This document shows positions 33,550 through 41,595 of a stretch of 64,000 bases of DNA, piece by piece (the stretch's first letter is position 1; every line of letters starts with the position of its first letter). The notes under the pieces are model-generated. The model was not told the origin of the DNA. It did no database searches and was given only the letters and a program-made list of their open reading frames with translations. Origin of the DNA: Falseniella ignava CCUG 37419 (GTDB taxonomy: Bacteria; Bacillota; Bacilli; Lactobacillales; Aerococcaceae); assembly GCF_000301055.1 (NCBI RefSeq), contig NZ_JH932301.1, forward strand, positions 421,212 through 485,211, read 5' to 3'. A program made the position numbers and the translations under genes.

Positions 33550-33603
33550 TTGACAGCTATCGATATGAAGAGTAAACTATAAATCACATCGATAAGTATC
33601 GAT
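33550..33603 (+). promoter_or_regulatory. ars promoter and ArsR operator
   Basis: TTGACA (33550-33555), 17 bases, TAAACT (33573-33578). ATCGATA-AG-TATCGAT at 33588-33603 is a perfect dyad just past the -10, and ATCGATAT also occurs in the spacer (33559-33566). ArsR-type repressors bind such sites until arsenite releases them. Confidence 0.8.
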
Positions 33604-33632
33604 ATGATCAATTGAATCGAAGGAGTGAGAGG

Positions 33633-33932
33633 ATGGATAATGATTATCGAAATTCGGCGAAACTGTTAAAAGTCATTGCTGAAGAAACGCGCTTAAAAAT
33701 TATTGATATGCTCTCGTGCGGTGAGATGTGTGCATGTGATATTTTAGAAAAATTAAGTATCTCCCAATCGACACTAAGTTATCATATGAACTTACTCGCG
33801 AAGCATGAGCTGGTGCATGCACGAAAAGATGGTTCTTGGATGCGCTATACATTAAACGATGTGACATTTAATGAATTAAAATCATTCCTTGAAATGATTA
33901 CAACAACGAAAACGGATTGTATTTGTAAATGA
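33633..33932 (+). CDS. arsR: ArsR-family arsenic-responsive repressor
   Basis: A 99-residue winged-helix repressor. MLSCGEMCACDILEKL contains the C-x-C pair in the position of the ArsR arsenite site (ELCVCDL in the classic protein), with one more Cys four residues earlier. The recognition helix is SISQSTLSYHMNLLAKHELV and the wing KDGSWMRYTLND. ATG 33633 lies 7 bases after AAGGAG. The genes that follow, arsC and acr3, fix the function. Confidence 0.9.
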   Translation: MDNDYRNSAKLLKVIAEETRLKIIDMLSCGEMCACDILEKLSISQSTLSYHMNLLAKHELVHARKDGSWMRYTLNDVTFNELKSFLEMITTTKTDCICK

Positions 33933-33950
33933 TAAAAAGGAAGAAAATCT

Positions 33951-34352
33951 ATGAAAAAGAAAGTCGCTTTTATTTGTGTTCATAATTCCTGTCGAAGTCA
34001 AATTGCTGAAGCACTGATGAAAAAACATGGTAGTGAATGGTTTGATGTATATTCTGCTGGAACAGAATTAAAATCCCAGATCAATCAAGATGCTGTGAGA
34101 TTGATGAAAGATTTACATCAAATCGATATGGAACAGACTCAAGCACCGAAGCTAATCACTCAAATTCCGGCGGTCGACTATTTGGTGACGATGGGGTGCA
34201 ATGTGACCTGTCCAATTCTACCTTACAAGTATGAAAGTGAAGATTGGGGGTTAGCTGATCCAACCGGTAAATCAGATGAGGAATTTATTGAAGTAATCCA
34301 GCTTATTGAGCGGAAAGTCTTAGATTTTATTGATAAAGTAAAGGAGTGCTAA
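33951..34352 (+). CDS. arsC: Arsenate reductase, low-MW phosphatase type
   Basis: A 133-residue ArsC of the thioredoxin-coupled, protein-phosphatase-like class that reduces arsenate to arsenite. The P-loop FICVHNSCRSQIAEAL holds C-x5-R with the nucleophilic Cys near residue 8. A pair further on, MGCNVTCPILP (near residues 81-91), matches the resolving cysteines. DPTGKSDEEF follows as in the family. It sits 18 bases after arsR and one base before acr3. Confidence 0.93.
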   Translation: MKKKVAFICVHNSCRSQIAEALMKKHGSEWFDVYSAGTELKSQINQDAVRLMKDLHQIDMEQTQAPKLITQIPAVDYLVTMGCNVTCPILPYKYESEDWGLADPTGKSDEEFIEVIQLIERKVLDFIDKVKEC

Positions 34353-34353
34353 A

Positions 34354-35388
34354 ATGAAAAATAAAGAGATCAGTTTTTTTGAAAGAAATCTAACATTATG
34401 GGTTTTGATCTGTATGATAATCGGGGTTCTCATTGGGAAATTTCTACCGGTGATCCCAGATACATTATCGAAATTTGAATTTTATAATGTATCGATTCCA
34501 ACGACCATTTTATTATGGATTATGATTTATCCGATGATGCTAAAAATTAATTTTAGTAGTATTAAAAGAATTAAGGATAATCCAAAAGGATTATTTATCA
34601 CTTGGATTGCCAATTGGATTATTAAACCTCTATCGATGTATCTTATCGCATATTTATTCTTTTTCATTATTTATGGTCGTTTATGGGGCGTGGATTTGGC
34701 GACGGAATATTTAGCAGGTGCGGTCTTATTAGGTGCTGCTCCTTGTACGGCAATGGTCTTTGTATGGAGTAAGTTAACGAATGGGGATAGCGCATATACG
34801 CTCGTTCAAGTGGCATCGAATGACTTAATTATTCTGGTGGCGTATATCCCAATTGTTAGTTTTTTACTGAATATGAGTAATATTCATATTCCATGGAAGA
34901 CGTTATTCTTATCTGTAATATTATTTATTGTAGTCCCACTTGTTGTTAGTATTTTGACGCGAAGGCATATTATCTCTAAATACAGTGAAGACTACTTAGA
35001 GAAGGTTTTTATTCCTAAATTTGATAAATACACCATGGTTGGGTTGTTATTGACGTTGATTATTATTTTTTCTTTCCAAGGTTACCGAATTATAGAACAA
35101 CCTGCGAATATCGTGCTTATTTCAATCCCGCTGATCATTCAAACCTTATTGATATTTGCAATTACGTTTGCGATGGCACACTTTGCGAAATTACCATACT
35201 CGATCGCTGCGCCATGTGCGATGATCGGCGCTTCTAATTTCTTTGAATTGGCAGTGGCAGTGGCTATTTCATTATTTGGGTTATCATCAGGAGCTACGCT
35301 TGTAACGGTCGTGGGTGTTTTAGTAGAAGTGCCAGTCATGTTATTTCTAGTTAGAGTAGCGAATGCAATGGAAAATAAATTTCAATAA
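34354..35388 (+). CDS. acr3: ACR3-type arsenite efflux permease
   Basis: A 344-residue permease with ten predicted helices, which exports arsenite. Family text: ERNLTLWVLICMIIGVLIGK, TTILLWIMIYPMMLKI, LGAAPCTAMVFVWSKLTNGD (with the Cys essential in ACR3) and PCAMIGASNFFELAVAVAIS. It starts one base after the arsC stop. This is ACR3, not the unrelated ArsB family, although it is often labelled arsB. Confidence 0.93.
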   Translation: MKNKEISFFERNLTLWVLICMIIGVLIGKFLPVIPDTLSKFEFYNVSIPTTILLWIMIYPMMLKINFSSIKRIKDNPKGLFITWIANWIIKPLSMYLIAYLFFFIIYGRLWGVDLATEYLAGAVLLGAAPCTAMVFVWSKLTNGDSAYTLVQVASNDLIILVAYIPIVSFLLNMSNIHIPWKTLFLSVILFIVVPLVVSILTRRHIISKYSEDYLEKVFIPKFDKYTMVGLLLTLIIIFSFQGYRIIEQPANIVLISIPLIIQTLLIFAITFAMAHFAKLPYSIAAPCAMIGASNFFELAVAVAISLFGLSSGATLVTVVGVLVEVPVMLFLVRVANAMENKFQ

Positions 35389-35455
35389 ATAGAAAAGTTA
35401 GGACTTGGACAAGTTAGTGAATGAACTTGCCAAAGGGATATAGAAGGGATACTAT

Positions 35456-35677
35456 ATGACACTTTTAAAAATAATCTTGTTGATCGTAGGATTGGCGTTC
35501 TTGACCTTTGGTTATTTGATTTATTTCAAAAAGCAATACCATTTGATTAATGGGTTTGAATCGGCCTTTAAAGCAGGTCGAAAGACCGCAGCCGATGCTG
35601 ATAAAGTTGGGAGGGTTGAGTTAATCCTTGGTGGCGTGTGTTTGTTGGGCTGGATTTATCTGATGGTTTTTAAGTAG
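35456..35677 (+). CDS. Small membrane protein, DUF3784-like
   Basis: A 73-residue protein with two membrane helices (IILLIVGLAFLTFGYLIYF and LILGGVCLLGWIYLMVF). The intervening KKQYHLINGFESAFKAGRKT matches DUF3784, a family of two-helix proteins of unknown function. The ribosome site (GAAGGGAT) is 6 bases before the ATG. It may be co-transcribed with acr3, 68 bases upstream. Confidence 0.75.
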   Translation: MTLLKIILLIVGLAFLTFGYLIYFKKQYHLINGFESAFKAGRKTAADADKVGRVELILGGVCLLGWIYLMVFK

Positions 35678-35748
35678 TATAAAATCATGAAAATACTGTT
35701 TTGATTTTTAAAGGTCAGCTTACCATATAGAATCTTATTTTATGTCGC

Positions 35749-35814
35749 TTTACCTAATATTTACATAATCTTTACCTAGAATTTAATAATTTATTGACAT
35801 TATCATGATATGAT
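35749..35814 (+). promoter_or_regulatory. Probable Pho box and promoter
   Basis: TTTACC (35749), TTTACA (35760), TTTACC (35771) and TTTAAT (35782) recur at exactly 11-bp steps, the spacing of PhoP/PhoB half-sites (TT-H-ACA). A -10 hexamer TATGAT lies at 35809-35814 with no proper -35, as expected for a Pho-activated promoter. TTATCAT-GAT-ATGATAA (35800-35816), a perfect dyad over the -10, could be a second regulator's site. Confidence 0.65.
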
Positions 35815-35848
35815 AACTTTAAAACACACTAGTAGGAGGAAGATAAAG

Positions 35849-36625
35849 ATGCACCTCAAGCGATTATGGAGATTTGTTGTGACATTGTCACTTACCTTTT
35901 TTGTGGTTTTTCAAAGCGTTTCAGCTCAGAGCTTAACCGATTTAGCGGGAGAATATCAAATTGATAATAATGAGTTCGCGTATCAACTGGAAAAATTTAT
36001 TGGAGAGGAAATGAATTTTCTTAAGTCAGGCGGGGAGAGTCGTCTCATTCTTTCCGACCAGGGTGAGATTGAATTGGATATGAGTACTGAAGATGTAAGT
36101 GATGATTTTCCAATAGAGAAAATCACTTTCAAGACCGGACTTGCAGAGACAGAAATACCAGATCAATATAAATTGAATCTGGATCAGTATGAATTGAATC
36201 TCGCGGCCAACGCGGAGAAGCTCTATCAAGTAGTGAATGCTGAATTAGGCGATAGCTCAATTGAAGTTAGCTCTTTGGAGGATCTAGTGGACTTGATGAA
36301 ACTGACCGCCAAATTGGACAAAGAGGAGTTTTCACCAGAAGAAAAGGCCTTAATCACACTTGTGATGGATCAATTAGAGGAAAAAGATGGAATGATCTAT
36401 CTTTCCTGTAATCGAGAGATGGTCCAAGAAATCTTTGAAATTTTTAAGACTGATAATCTGACGGACCCTGATTTAACCTTTATAGAACACTTGTTAGAAT
36501 ACATCCCATTCAAGTTAACGAGAGCAGAGGATCAACTGCAAGTTCAAATCTCACTAGAACCCTTTACGGGGGCAGAAGGGTCAGGAGAAGCTGTGTTGAA
36601 CTTAACTTTCAACGCTGTTCAATAG
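35849..36625 (+). CDS. Secreted protein of unknown function
   Basis: A 258-residue exported protein. ATG 35849 follows AGGAGG by 9 bases and opens a signal peptide: RLWRFVVTLSLTFFVVFQSV with cleavage after SVSA. There is no lipobox and no anchoring motif. The mature part is acidic, without a known motif; EYIPFKLTRAEDQLQVQISL near the end looks like beta strands. The layout recalls the shorter secreted protein at 54313. An apparent Pho box lies in front of it. Confidence 0.7.
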   Translation: MHLKRLWRFVVTLSLTFFVVFQSVSAQSLTDLAGEYQIDNNEFAYQLEKFIGEEMNFLKSGGESRLILSDQGEIELDMSTEDVSDDFPIEKITFKTGLAETEIPDQYKLNLDQYELNLAANAEKLYQVVNAELGDSSIEVSSLEDLVDLMKLTAKLDKEEFSPEEKALITLVMDQLEEKDGMIYLSCNREMVQEIFEIFKTDNLTDPDLTFIEHLLEYIPFKLTRAEDQLQVQISLEPFTGAEGSGEAVLNLTFNAVQ

Positions 36626-36630
36626 TATCA

Positions 36631-36671
36631 AGCATCATAGAGGAAATGCTGTTTCCTTTATGATGTTTTTT
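36631..36671 (+). terminator. Intrinsic terminator
   Basis: GCATCATAGAGGAAA and TTTCCTTTATGATGT pair across a TGCTG loop and run into TTTTTT. Confidence 0.88.
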
Positions 36672-36745
36672 GTATTTTTATATAGCTAATTTTGCGGTCT
36701 CGAGCACGCTGGGAGGCAGAGAATATCTAAAGAAGTAAAGTCAAA

Positions 36746-36837
36746 TTGAAATAAATCGTCTATATTTACGCGTCTTATTTCAAAAACTGTTAACTTTTTG
36801 AAATAACAATGGTAAAATAACTTTATTATTTCAAAAA
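36746..36837 (+). promoter_or_regulatory. Promoter and multi-half-site operator of the second fic gene
   Basis: The half-site TTATTTCAAAAA occurs at 36775-36786, inverted at 36795-36806, and again direct at 36826-36837 next to the ribosome site; a shorter TTGAAATAA is at 36746-36754. The inverted pair is perfect over 12 bp. The promoter, TTAACT (36790-36795), 17 bases, TAAAAT (36813-36818), starts inside the dyad. Binding would both cover the -35 and sit over the message start, as in the first fic gene. Confidence 0.75.
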
Positions 36838-36851
36838 CAGGAGGTTTGGAG

Positions 36852-38021
36852 ATGACTAAAGATCGAGCTGGAACGTTTATCCCTAATTTATCTGGGGATT
36901 CTACTTTTTATTCATTTAAACCCAACCCCTTGCCACCAGAACCACCGATTCAACTGGATGATGTTTTGCTTAACCTTGTCGTGGAAGCTCACCGACTATT
37001 AGCGGTCCTTGATGATCGGGCTACTCATTTACTAGATATGGATTTATTTATTTCCATGTATGTTCAGAAGGAAGCACTTCTTTCGTCGCAAATCGAAGGG
37101 ACACAAGCGACACTTGAAGACCTGTTTCATTCAGAAATAGACAAGCATATCAATGAAGATGTCAGTCAAGTCGTGAATTACGTTCAAGCTACTCATTATG
37201 CGATTGACCAGCTAAGTAAGTTACCTTTGTGTAATCGTCTTTTATTGAATACGCATAAAATGCTATTATCAGATGTTCGTGGGAAAGAGAAAAATCCAGG
37301 AGAGTTTAGGAGGAGTCAGAATTGGATTGGAGGGACGGGTTCAAGCCTAAAAACTGCCCGCTATATTCCGCCTAATGTTGAAGATATGACGATGAGTCTT
37401 CATCAGTTAGAGGATTATTTAAATACCGAAAATGGCTATGATCCCTTAATCAAAGCAGCGCTGATTCATTATCAATTTGAAACGATTCATCCTTTCTTAG
37501 ATGGAAATGGACGCATTGGTCGTTTGTTAATCATTCTTTATTTACTGGAACAGGAAGTTATTCAGACACCCGCCTTATACCTATCTTATTATTTGAAGCA
37601 GAATCGAGTGGAGTATTATGACAGAATGACGGCAGTAAGAGAAACTGGAGACTTTGAGCAATGGGTAAGATTTTTTATTCAAGGAACGGTGATCTCTGCT
37701 AGGTCTTGCATTGAAACGGCAGATCGATTAATTCAATTAAAGGAAGAAGCGATTCAATTGATTAAAAATCAGGATTTTACCCCACGAAGCTTAGAAACGG
37801 TGTTAGAGCTATACCATTATTTGTTGACGCATCCAGTTGTTAATATCACACAGACGGCTGAAGCGATGGGCGTCGCTTATAATACAGCAAGTACAGCCAT
37901 TCAACGGCTTTGTGATTTAGATATTTTAAAGAACATTTCTACACAACGACGTTCTAAAGTGTTTGCCTATCAAGACTACTTGGATATTTTAAATGAAGGG
38001 GCAGAAATTGAAGGGGTATAA
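36852..38021 (+). CDS. Fic-domain protein with C-terminal winged helix (second)
   Basis: A 389-residue AMP-transferring Fic protein of the Shewanella SoFic kind. Catalytic loop HPFLDGNGRIGR (near residues 213-224) is intact. The inhibitory helix SSQIEGTQATLEDL (near 80-93) is N-terminal, S-x-x-x-E-G, so this is class II. QNWIGGTGSSLKTARYIPP before the Fic core is typical. The C-terminus (ITQTAEAMGVAYNTASTAIQ, RLCDLDILKNIS) is a winged helix. ATG 36852 is preferred over TTG 36846, since AGGAGG is 7 bases before the ATG. Only about 37% of its text resembles the first Fic protein by eye; they are distinct lineages with distinct operators. Confidence 0.93.
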   Translation: MTKDRAGTFIPNLSGDSTFYSFKPNPLPPEPPIQLDDVLLNLVVEAHRLLAVLDDRATHLLDMDLFISMYVQKEALLSSQIEGTQATLEDLFHSEIDKHINEDVSQVVNYVQATHYAIDQLSKLPLCNRLLLNTHKMLLSDVRGKEKNPGEFRRSQNWIGGTGSSLKTARYIPPNVEDMTMSLHQLEDYLNTENGYDPLIKAALIHYQFETIHPFLDGNGRIGRLLIILYLLEQEVIQTPALYLSYYLKQNRVEYYDRMTAVRETGDFEQWVRFFIQGTVISARSCIETADRLIQLKEEAIQLIKNQDFTPRSLETVLELYHYLLTHPVVNITQTAEAMGVAYNTASTAIQRLCDLDILKNISTQRRSKVFAYQDYLDILNEGAEIEGV

Positions 38022-38073
38022 TAAATAGGTGGGAAGTGTATGTGGTAGTTTTACCTCAGTCTATAAAGAAAAT

Positions 38074-38127
38074 AGAGACATAGGACTGCGCTTGTTAAAG
38101 TGGCATCGTTCTGTGTCTCTTATTTTG
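38074..38127 (+). terminator. Terminator after the second fic gene
   Basis: AGAGACATAGGAC pairs with GTTCTGTGTCTCT and is followed by TATTTTG. The stem resembles the one at 20413-20468 (AGAGAC...GTGTCTCTTATTTT), so this terminator type is a small repeat family here. Confidence 0.78.
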
Positions 38128-38178
38128 ATATAATTTATTTGAGGAAGCAAAGTGAAGTGGACAGGAAGGGGGAGCGGG

Positions 38179-38985
38179 ATGGGACAGATTATTGAGTTCC
38201 CAGATGATAAGAAAGCGCGGGAGAGAGTAGAAGCGTTAAAGCAAACGTTGGAAGAACTAATTTTTGAGAAAAATCATCTGCAATACATTATTTGTGAGAA
38301 TATCCAAATGGAATACATGCTGATTTTCGGGAGCCTTGAATATGAACTGTATCAATCTTACTGCAAGTATTTGCGTTTGCGGCGAAAAAGAGAGTTGATT
38401 CAAGCGAAGATAAATCGACAAGAGAAAATTAATATGAAAATAATTGAGCTTCAGCTTGATGAAGAGTTTGAAGCGTATCAACAGCAACTGAATGAAAAGA
38501 TTGAGGAAATTAACCAGGCTCTAGCACGCTCGAAGGCGGATGCGTTGTCTGAAGACCAAGCAGCCCAACTCAAAAAAAGTTACCGGAGTATCGTAAAGAA
38601 ATTGCATCCGGATCTTAATCCGAATATTACTGAAGCAGAAAAAGAAATGTTTTATCATGCGACGGATGCTTATAAGGACGGAGATCTTCAAACGATCCAA
38701 CTTATATTTGAGATTGTATGTAGTGATGGGATGGAGAGTGAAGCGACTTTAAAAGGTAAATCGTTGCATGAAGAAGTTGAACGACTTGAAGGGTTAGTGA
38801 GTCAAATTCAAAATGAAATTGAACAGATACAAACTACCCCGCCTTACATTTGGAGTATTTATCTAACCGATGAGACGAAAAAAACCGAGAAGTTAGACGA
38901 GTTAAAGCAGGATATTGAAGAATTTAAACAGGCAATACGGATTCAAGAAGAATATATTGAGCAGTTAATGAGGGATGCGACATGA
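38179..38985 (+). CDS. J-domain protein with coiled coils
   Basis: A 268-residue soluble protein. Residues about 128-180 form a J-domain: LKKSYRSIVKKLHPDLNPNI has the HPD that stimulates Hsp70 ATPase. Both sides are long charged helices (residues 10-110 and 190-265) rich in Glu, Gln and Lys, probably coiled coils. This is not DnaJ itself: it lacks the Gly/Phe region and zinc centre. ATG 38179 follows GGGGGAG. The stop overlaps the next gene's ATG, so it is translationally coupled to a HIRAN-domain protein. It probably brings DnaK to that partner or its target; this is inference. Confidence 0.75.
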   Translation: MGQIIEFPDDKKARERVEALKQTLEELIFEKNHLQYIICENIQMEYMLIFGSLEYELYQSYCKYLRLRRKRELIQAKINRQEKINMKIIELQLDEEFEAYQQQLNEKIEEINQALARSKADALSEDQAAQLKKSYRSIVKKLHPDLNPNITEAEKEMFYHATDAYKDGDLQTIQLIFEIVCSDGMESEATLKGKSLHEEVERLEGLVSQIQNEIEQIQTTPPYIWSIYLTDETKKTEKLDELKQDIEEFKQAIRIQEEYIEQLMRDAT

Positions 38986-39383
38986 GTGATTTGATAAATA
39001 GAAACCAAGGTGATTTATTCCGCTATCTATTAAATAGTGAGACAGGGATTGAAATACCGAAGCCTTTTGAGCGGGATATTTATTTATTTGATACGTATGT
39101 GGCGGGCACTGCGCATATTGAAGGAATTGATGCGATTGCAGGTCAACTTCAAGTAGGCGACAGATTAGTATTTTATCGTGAACCCGAGAATGAATACGAC
39201 TCGCAAGCGATACGAATCGAAACGTTGAAGCAAGAGAAGATTGGCTACGTGCCACGGCAAGATAATGTTATTTTCTCAAGGCTGATGGACTCTGGGAAAG
39301 TTTTGTTCGCGAAAGTGATTGAAAAAGAAGAGCGGGGTAATTGGGTAAAGATCAGTATTCAAATTTATTTGCATGAGAGTTAG
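38982..39383 (+). CDS. HIRAN-domain protein
   Basis: A 133-residue protein whose C-terminal 100 residues form a HIRAN domain: YVAGTAHIEGIDAI, LQVGDRLVFYREPENEYDSQ and IGYVPRQDNVIFSRLMDSGK. HIRAN domains bind the 3' end of single-stranded DNA in the helicase HLTF and occur in stand-alone bacterial proteins of unknown role. The N-terminal 30 residues are a short lead (GDLFRYLLNSETGIEIPKPF). It starts inside the J-domain gene's stop (ATGA). A role in DNA repair, restriction or defence is plausible but not shown. Confidence 0.82.
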   Translation: MSDLINRNQGDLFRYLLNSETGIEIPKPFERDIYLFDTYVAGTAHIEGIDAIAGQLQVGDRLVFYREPENEYDSQAIRIETLKQEKIGYVPRQDNVIFSRLMDSGKVLFAKVIEKEERGNWVKISIQIYLHES

Positions 39384-39396
39384 GGAAGTAATAAAA

Positions 39397-39451
39397 ATAC
39401 GTCGTATGCGATCCTATTGTATTGACAACGTATTGCTTTCGTAAGTATAAT
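39397..39451 (+). promoter_or_regulatory. Promoter of the relB-like antitoxin gene
   Basis: TTGACA (39422-39427), 18 bases, TATAAT (39446-39451). ATACGTCGTAT (39397-39407) is a perfect short dyad upstream, a candidate operator for RelB autoregulation. Confidence 0.65.
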
Positions 39452-39472
39452 TAAGTCGAAGGAGTGATAGGG

Positions 39473-39745
39473 ATGGCAACGACTAATTTAAATATTAGGA
39501 CAGATAGAGAAGTAAAAGAAGCAGCAGAAAAAATTTATTCAAGATTAGGTATTAATATGACGACTGCAGTAAATATGTTTTTAAGAGCAAGTATTAGAGA
39601 GTGTGGCATTCCTTTTGATTTAAAACTGAATGTTCCAAATCAAGAAACCCTCAAAGCGATGGAGGAGGCTAGAGAGATTGCTAAGGATAATAGTGCTGTT
39701 TCTTATGACAACATCGATGATTTGAGGTCTGCTCTTGAAGTATAA
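39473..39745 (+). CDS. RelB/DinJ-family antitoxin
   Basis: A 90-residue antitoxin. The ribbon-helix-helix reads TTNLNIRTDREVKEAAEKIY followed by SRLGINMTTAVNMFLRASIR, a very typical RelB/DinJ start with the G-x-x-x-x-x-A-x-N pattern. The C-terminus, which would wrap the toxin, is acidic. ATG 39473 lies 8 bases after AAGGAG. It overlaps the toxin reading frame by 11 bases. Since the toxin is frameshifted, this antitoxin is an orphan that may still bind DNA. Confidence 0.9.
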   Translation: MATTNLNIRTDREVKEAAEKIYSRLGINMTTAVNMFLRASIRECGIPFDLKLNVPNQETLKAMEEAREIAKDNSAVSYDNIDDLRSALEV

Positions 39746-40014
39746 AATTAAATTTACGAGTCGCTTTAAGAAGGATTTAAAGCTAGCTAAAAAACAAGGA
39801 AAAAATATCGATAAACTGTTTTGAAGTGATTGAAAAGTTAGCGAATGATGAAATACTAGATGAAAAATATAAAGATCACCAACTGATTGGAAACTATAAA
39901 GGAACGAGAGAATGCCATATCGAGCCAGATTTTCTTCTTATCTATGAGAAATTTGAAAAGATACTTGTATTATCATTAGTAAGAACGGGATCTCATTCAG
40001 ATTTATTTAAATAA
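39735..40014 (+). pseudogene. YafQ/RelE-family toxin, frameshifted
   Basis: TTG 39735 opens KYKIKFTSRFKKDLKLAKKQ and GKNIDKLF, then TGA. Removing one T from TTTT at 39819-39822 restores FEVIEKLANDEILDEKYKDH, QLIGNYKGTRECHIEPDFLL and VLSLVRTGSHSDLFK, the full YafQ-type ribonuclease with its conserved His (RECHIEPDF) and C-terminal GSHSDLF. One inserted base inactivates the toxin. A sequencing error is possible, yet the run is short and the window has many real pseudogenes. Confidence 0.88.
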
Positions 40015-40052
40015 ATGGTATTTCTAACTTTTGCTAAATCAAGGAGGCAACT

Positions 40053-40502
40053 GTGATTCAAATAATCGTATTGGCGATGTTTTTATTGGGGTTTGCTTAT
40101 AATGTTCATTTGAAGCGAAAAGTTACATGTCAAGTCAAGCAATCATCTCTCGTATGGGGAGTGGTGGGTAGCTTTTCGATGGTTGCTTTAATGATGGCGT
40201 ATCATTGGAGTTCGACGGTGATGGGCTATACAATCGCTGTCAGTTCGATGCTATTGGTATATTCCATGGCGTTTTTTCAAGGGGCAGGGCCAGACGGGAT
40301 TATTGTTTTCATGGGAACGACACCATTATTAAGAAAAATCTCATGGCAAGAGGTAACGTTATTGGAATCAACTCCAATAAAAAATACCCATGACCTCGAG
40401 CTTAAAGTTAAAGCGCACGGTGATGAGTATAAACAAAGATATGCTCAAGCAGATTGGGAAGTTTTATGGAATGAGCTGAACGATTTCAAATTTTTGGGCT
40501 AA
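40053..40502 (+). CDS. Hypothetical membrane protein
   Basis: A 149-residue protein with three or four hydrophobic helices (IIVLAMFLLGFAYNVHL, LVWGVVGSFSMVALMMAYHW, GYTIAVSSMLLVYSMAFF) and a soluble C-terminal segment (LLRKISWQEVTLLESTPIKN). I do not recognise the family; the tail could be a DUF-type PH-like fold found after such helices. The start is GTG 40053 after AAGGAGG. Its stop overlaps the stop of the convergent hydrolase gene by four bases. Confidence 0.65.
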   Translation: MIQIIVLAMFLLGFAYNVHLKRKVTCQVKQSSLVWGVVGSFSMVALMMAYHWSSTVMGYTIAVSSMLLVYSMAFFQGAGPDGIIVFMGTTPLLRKISWQEVTLLESTPIKNTHDLELKVKAHGDEYKQRYAQADWEVLWNELNDFKFLG

Positions 40503-41437
40503 GGATATTGCTGTAGAAACTGACTGACGATTTGACGATAGGTGGCGGTATCTTCACGTGGGAAGACGGCATGTTTGAATCCTTTAGCAGTGTACAGTTG
40601 TTTTTTCTCGTGTGGAATAGCTTCAAAGAGTGCCTCTCCCATATGAGGTGGTGTCAGAGTATCTTGATCTGCGTTCGTAATAAGTACTGGAATGGTGATA
40701 TTTTTGAGGTAATCCGACGCATCAATATCTTTAAATGAAAAATGTAATTTCAGCATTGTGTAAAGATTTCCTGCGAATTTCATATAATTTGCAGGGATTT
40801 TTTGTTGGGCTTCAATATCATAAAGTTCTTGATCGAGTAACTCGTTTGAATCGGCTACGGGAGATTCAAGAATTAAGTAATCAATGGATTCCTCGTTCCG
40901 GCCGGCAGCGATAGCGGCACTGGCCCCTCCGTAAGATTCACCCCACAATACGAGCTTGCCTTCCTCAGACATTTCATCTTTCGCATAATCAATCGCATCT
41001 AAAATATCATAGGATTCAAGCACCCCGAAAGTATTATAAGGGGCGAGGTTATCGCCTGAATAGCGTTGGTCAATGGCGAGCACGTTATATCCGAGATCAA
41101 GAAAAACGCCCATCACATCCGTTAGAGAACGGCTCGTCCCGCCCATTCCATGGACAAGGACAGCGATATCTTTGTTTTGGTCTTCTTTAATTAAAATGGC
41201 TGGGATTTGGTGGTCGTACTTACTGGATGGAAATTCAACTTTTTGGAAATTTTTGTCTTTAACAAAATTGTCGAATTTTTCAAGATATGTTTCCGCATAG
41301 GTTAAGGTATCTTCTCTAGAAACCGCATTGGTGTAGCCTTCGAAGACTTGTTGGCCGATAAAAAGTGTCAAGCCGATAGCGAGAACAACAAGTAATCCAA
41401 CAATCCATAGTATGATTTTAGTAATTTTGCGTCGCAT
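40499..41437 (-). CDS. Membrane-anchored alpha/beta hydrolase
   Basis: A 312-residue serine hydrolase with an N-terminal membrane helix (ITKIILWIVGLLVVLAIGLT) that puts the enzyme outside the cell. The fold is clear: VLVHGMGGTSRSL (oxyanion loop), VLAIDQRYSGDN, nucleophile elbow LWGESYGGASAAIAAG, ILESPVADSN, then the acid in NADQDTLTPP and the His in GFKHAVFP. This is the family annotated as alpha/beta hydrolase or S9-like esterase in Firmicutes; the substrate is unknown. It shares its stop region with the convergent gene. Confidence 0.88.
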   Translation of the reverse strand: MRRKITKIILWIVGLLVVLAIGLTLFIGQQVFEGYTNAVSREDTLTYAETYLEKFDNFVKDKNFQKVEFPSSKYDHQIPAILIKEDQNKDIAVLVHGMGGTSRSLTDVMGVFLDLGYNVLAIDQRYSGDNLAPYNTFGVLESYDILDAIDYAKDEMSEEGKLVLWGESYGGASAAIAAGRNEESIDYLILESPVADSNELLDQELYDIEAQQKIPANYMKFAGNLYTMLKLHFSFKDIDASDYLKNITIPVLITNADQDTLTPPHMGEALFEAIPHEKKQLYTAKGFKHAVFPREDTATYRQIVSQFLQQYP

Positions 41438-41595
41438 GGCTACCCCCTTGTTTTAATCATTCGATTAAATTAATTTTAAAGAATATAGGGTAGTATCTCA
41501 AGTAAAGATTATGTAAAGTAAGTCGATGTTCGTATTGTTGAGGTTATTTTGCTAAGATAAAGCAAGGTACTATTGTTCAAGAGGAGGTAGTGAGT

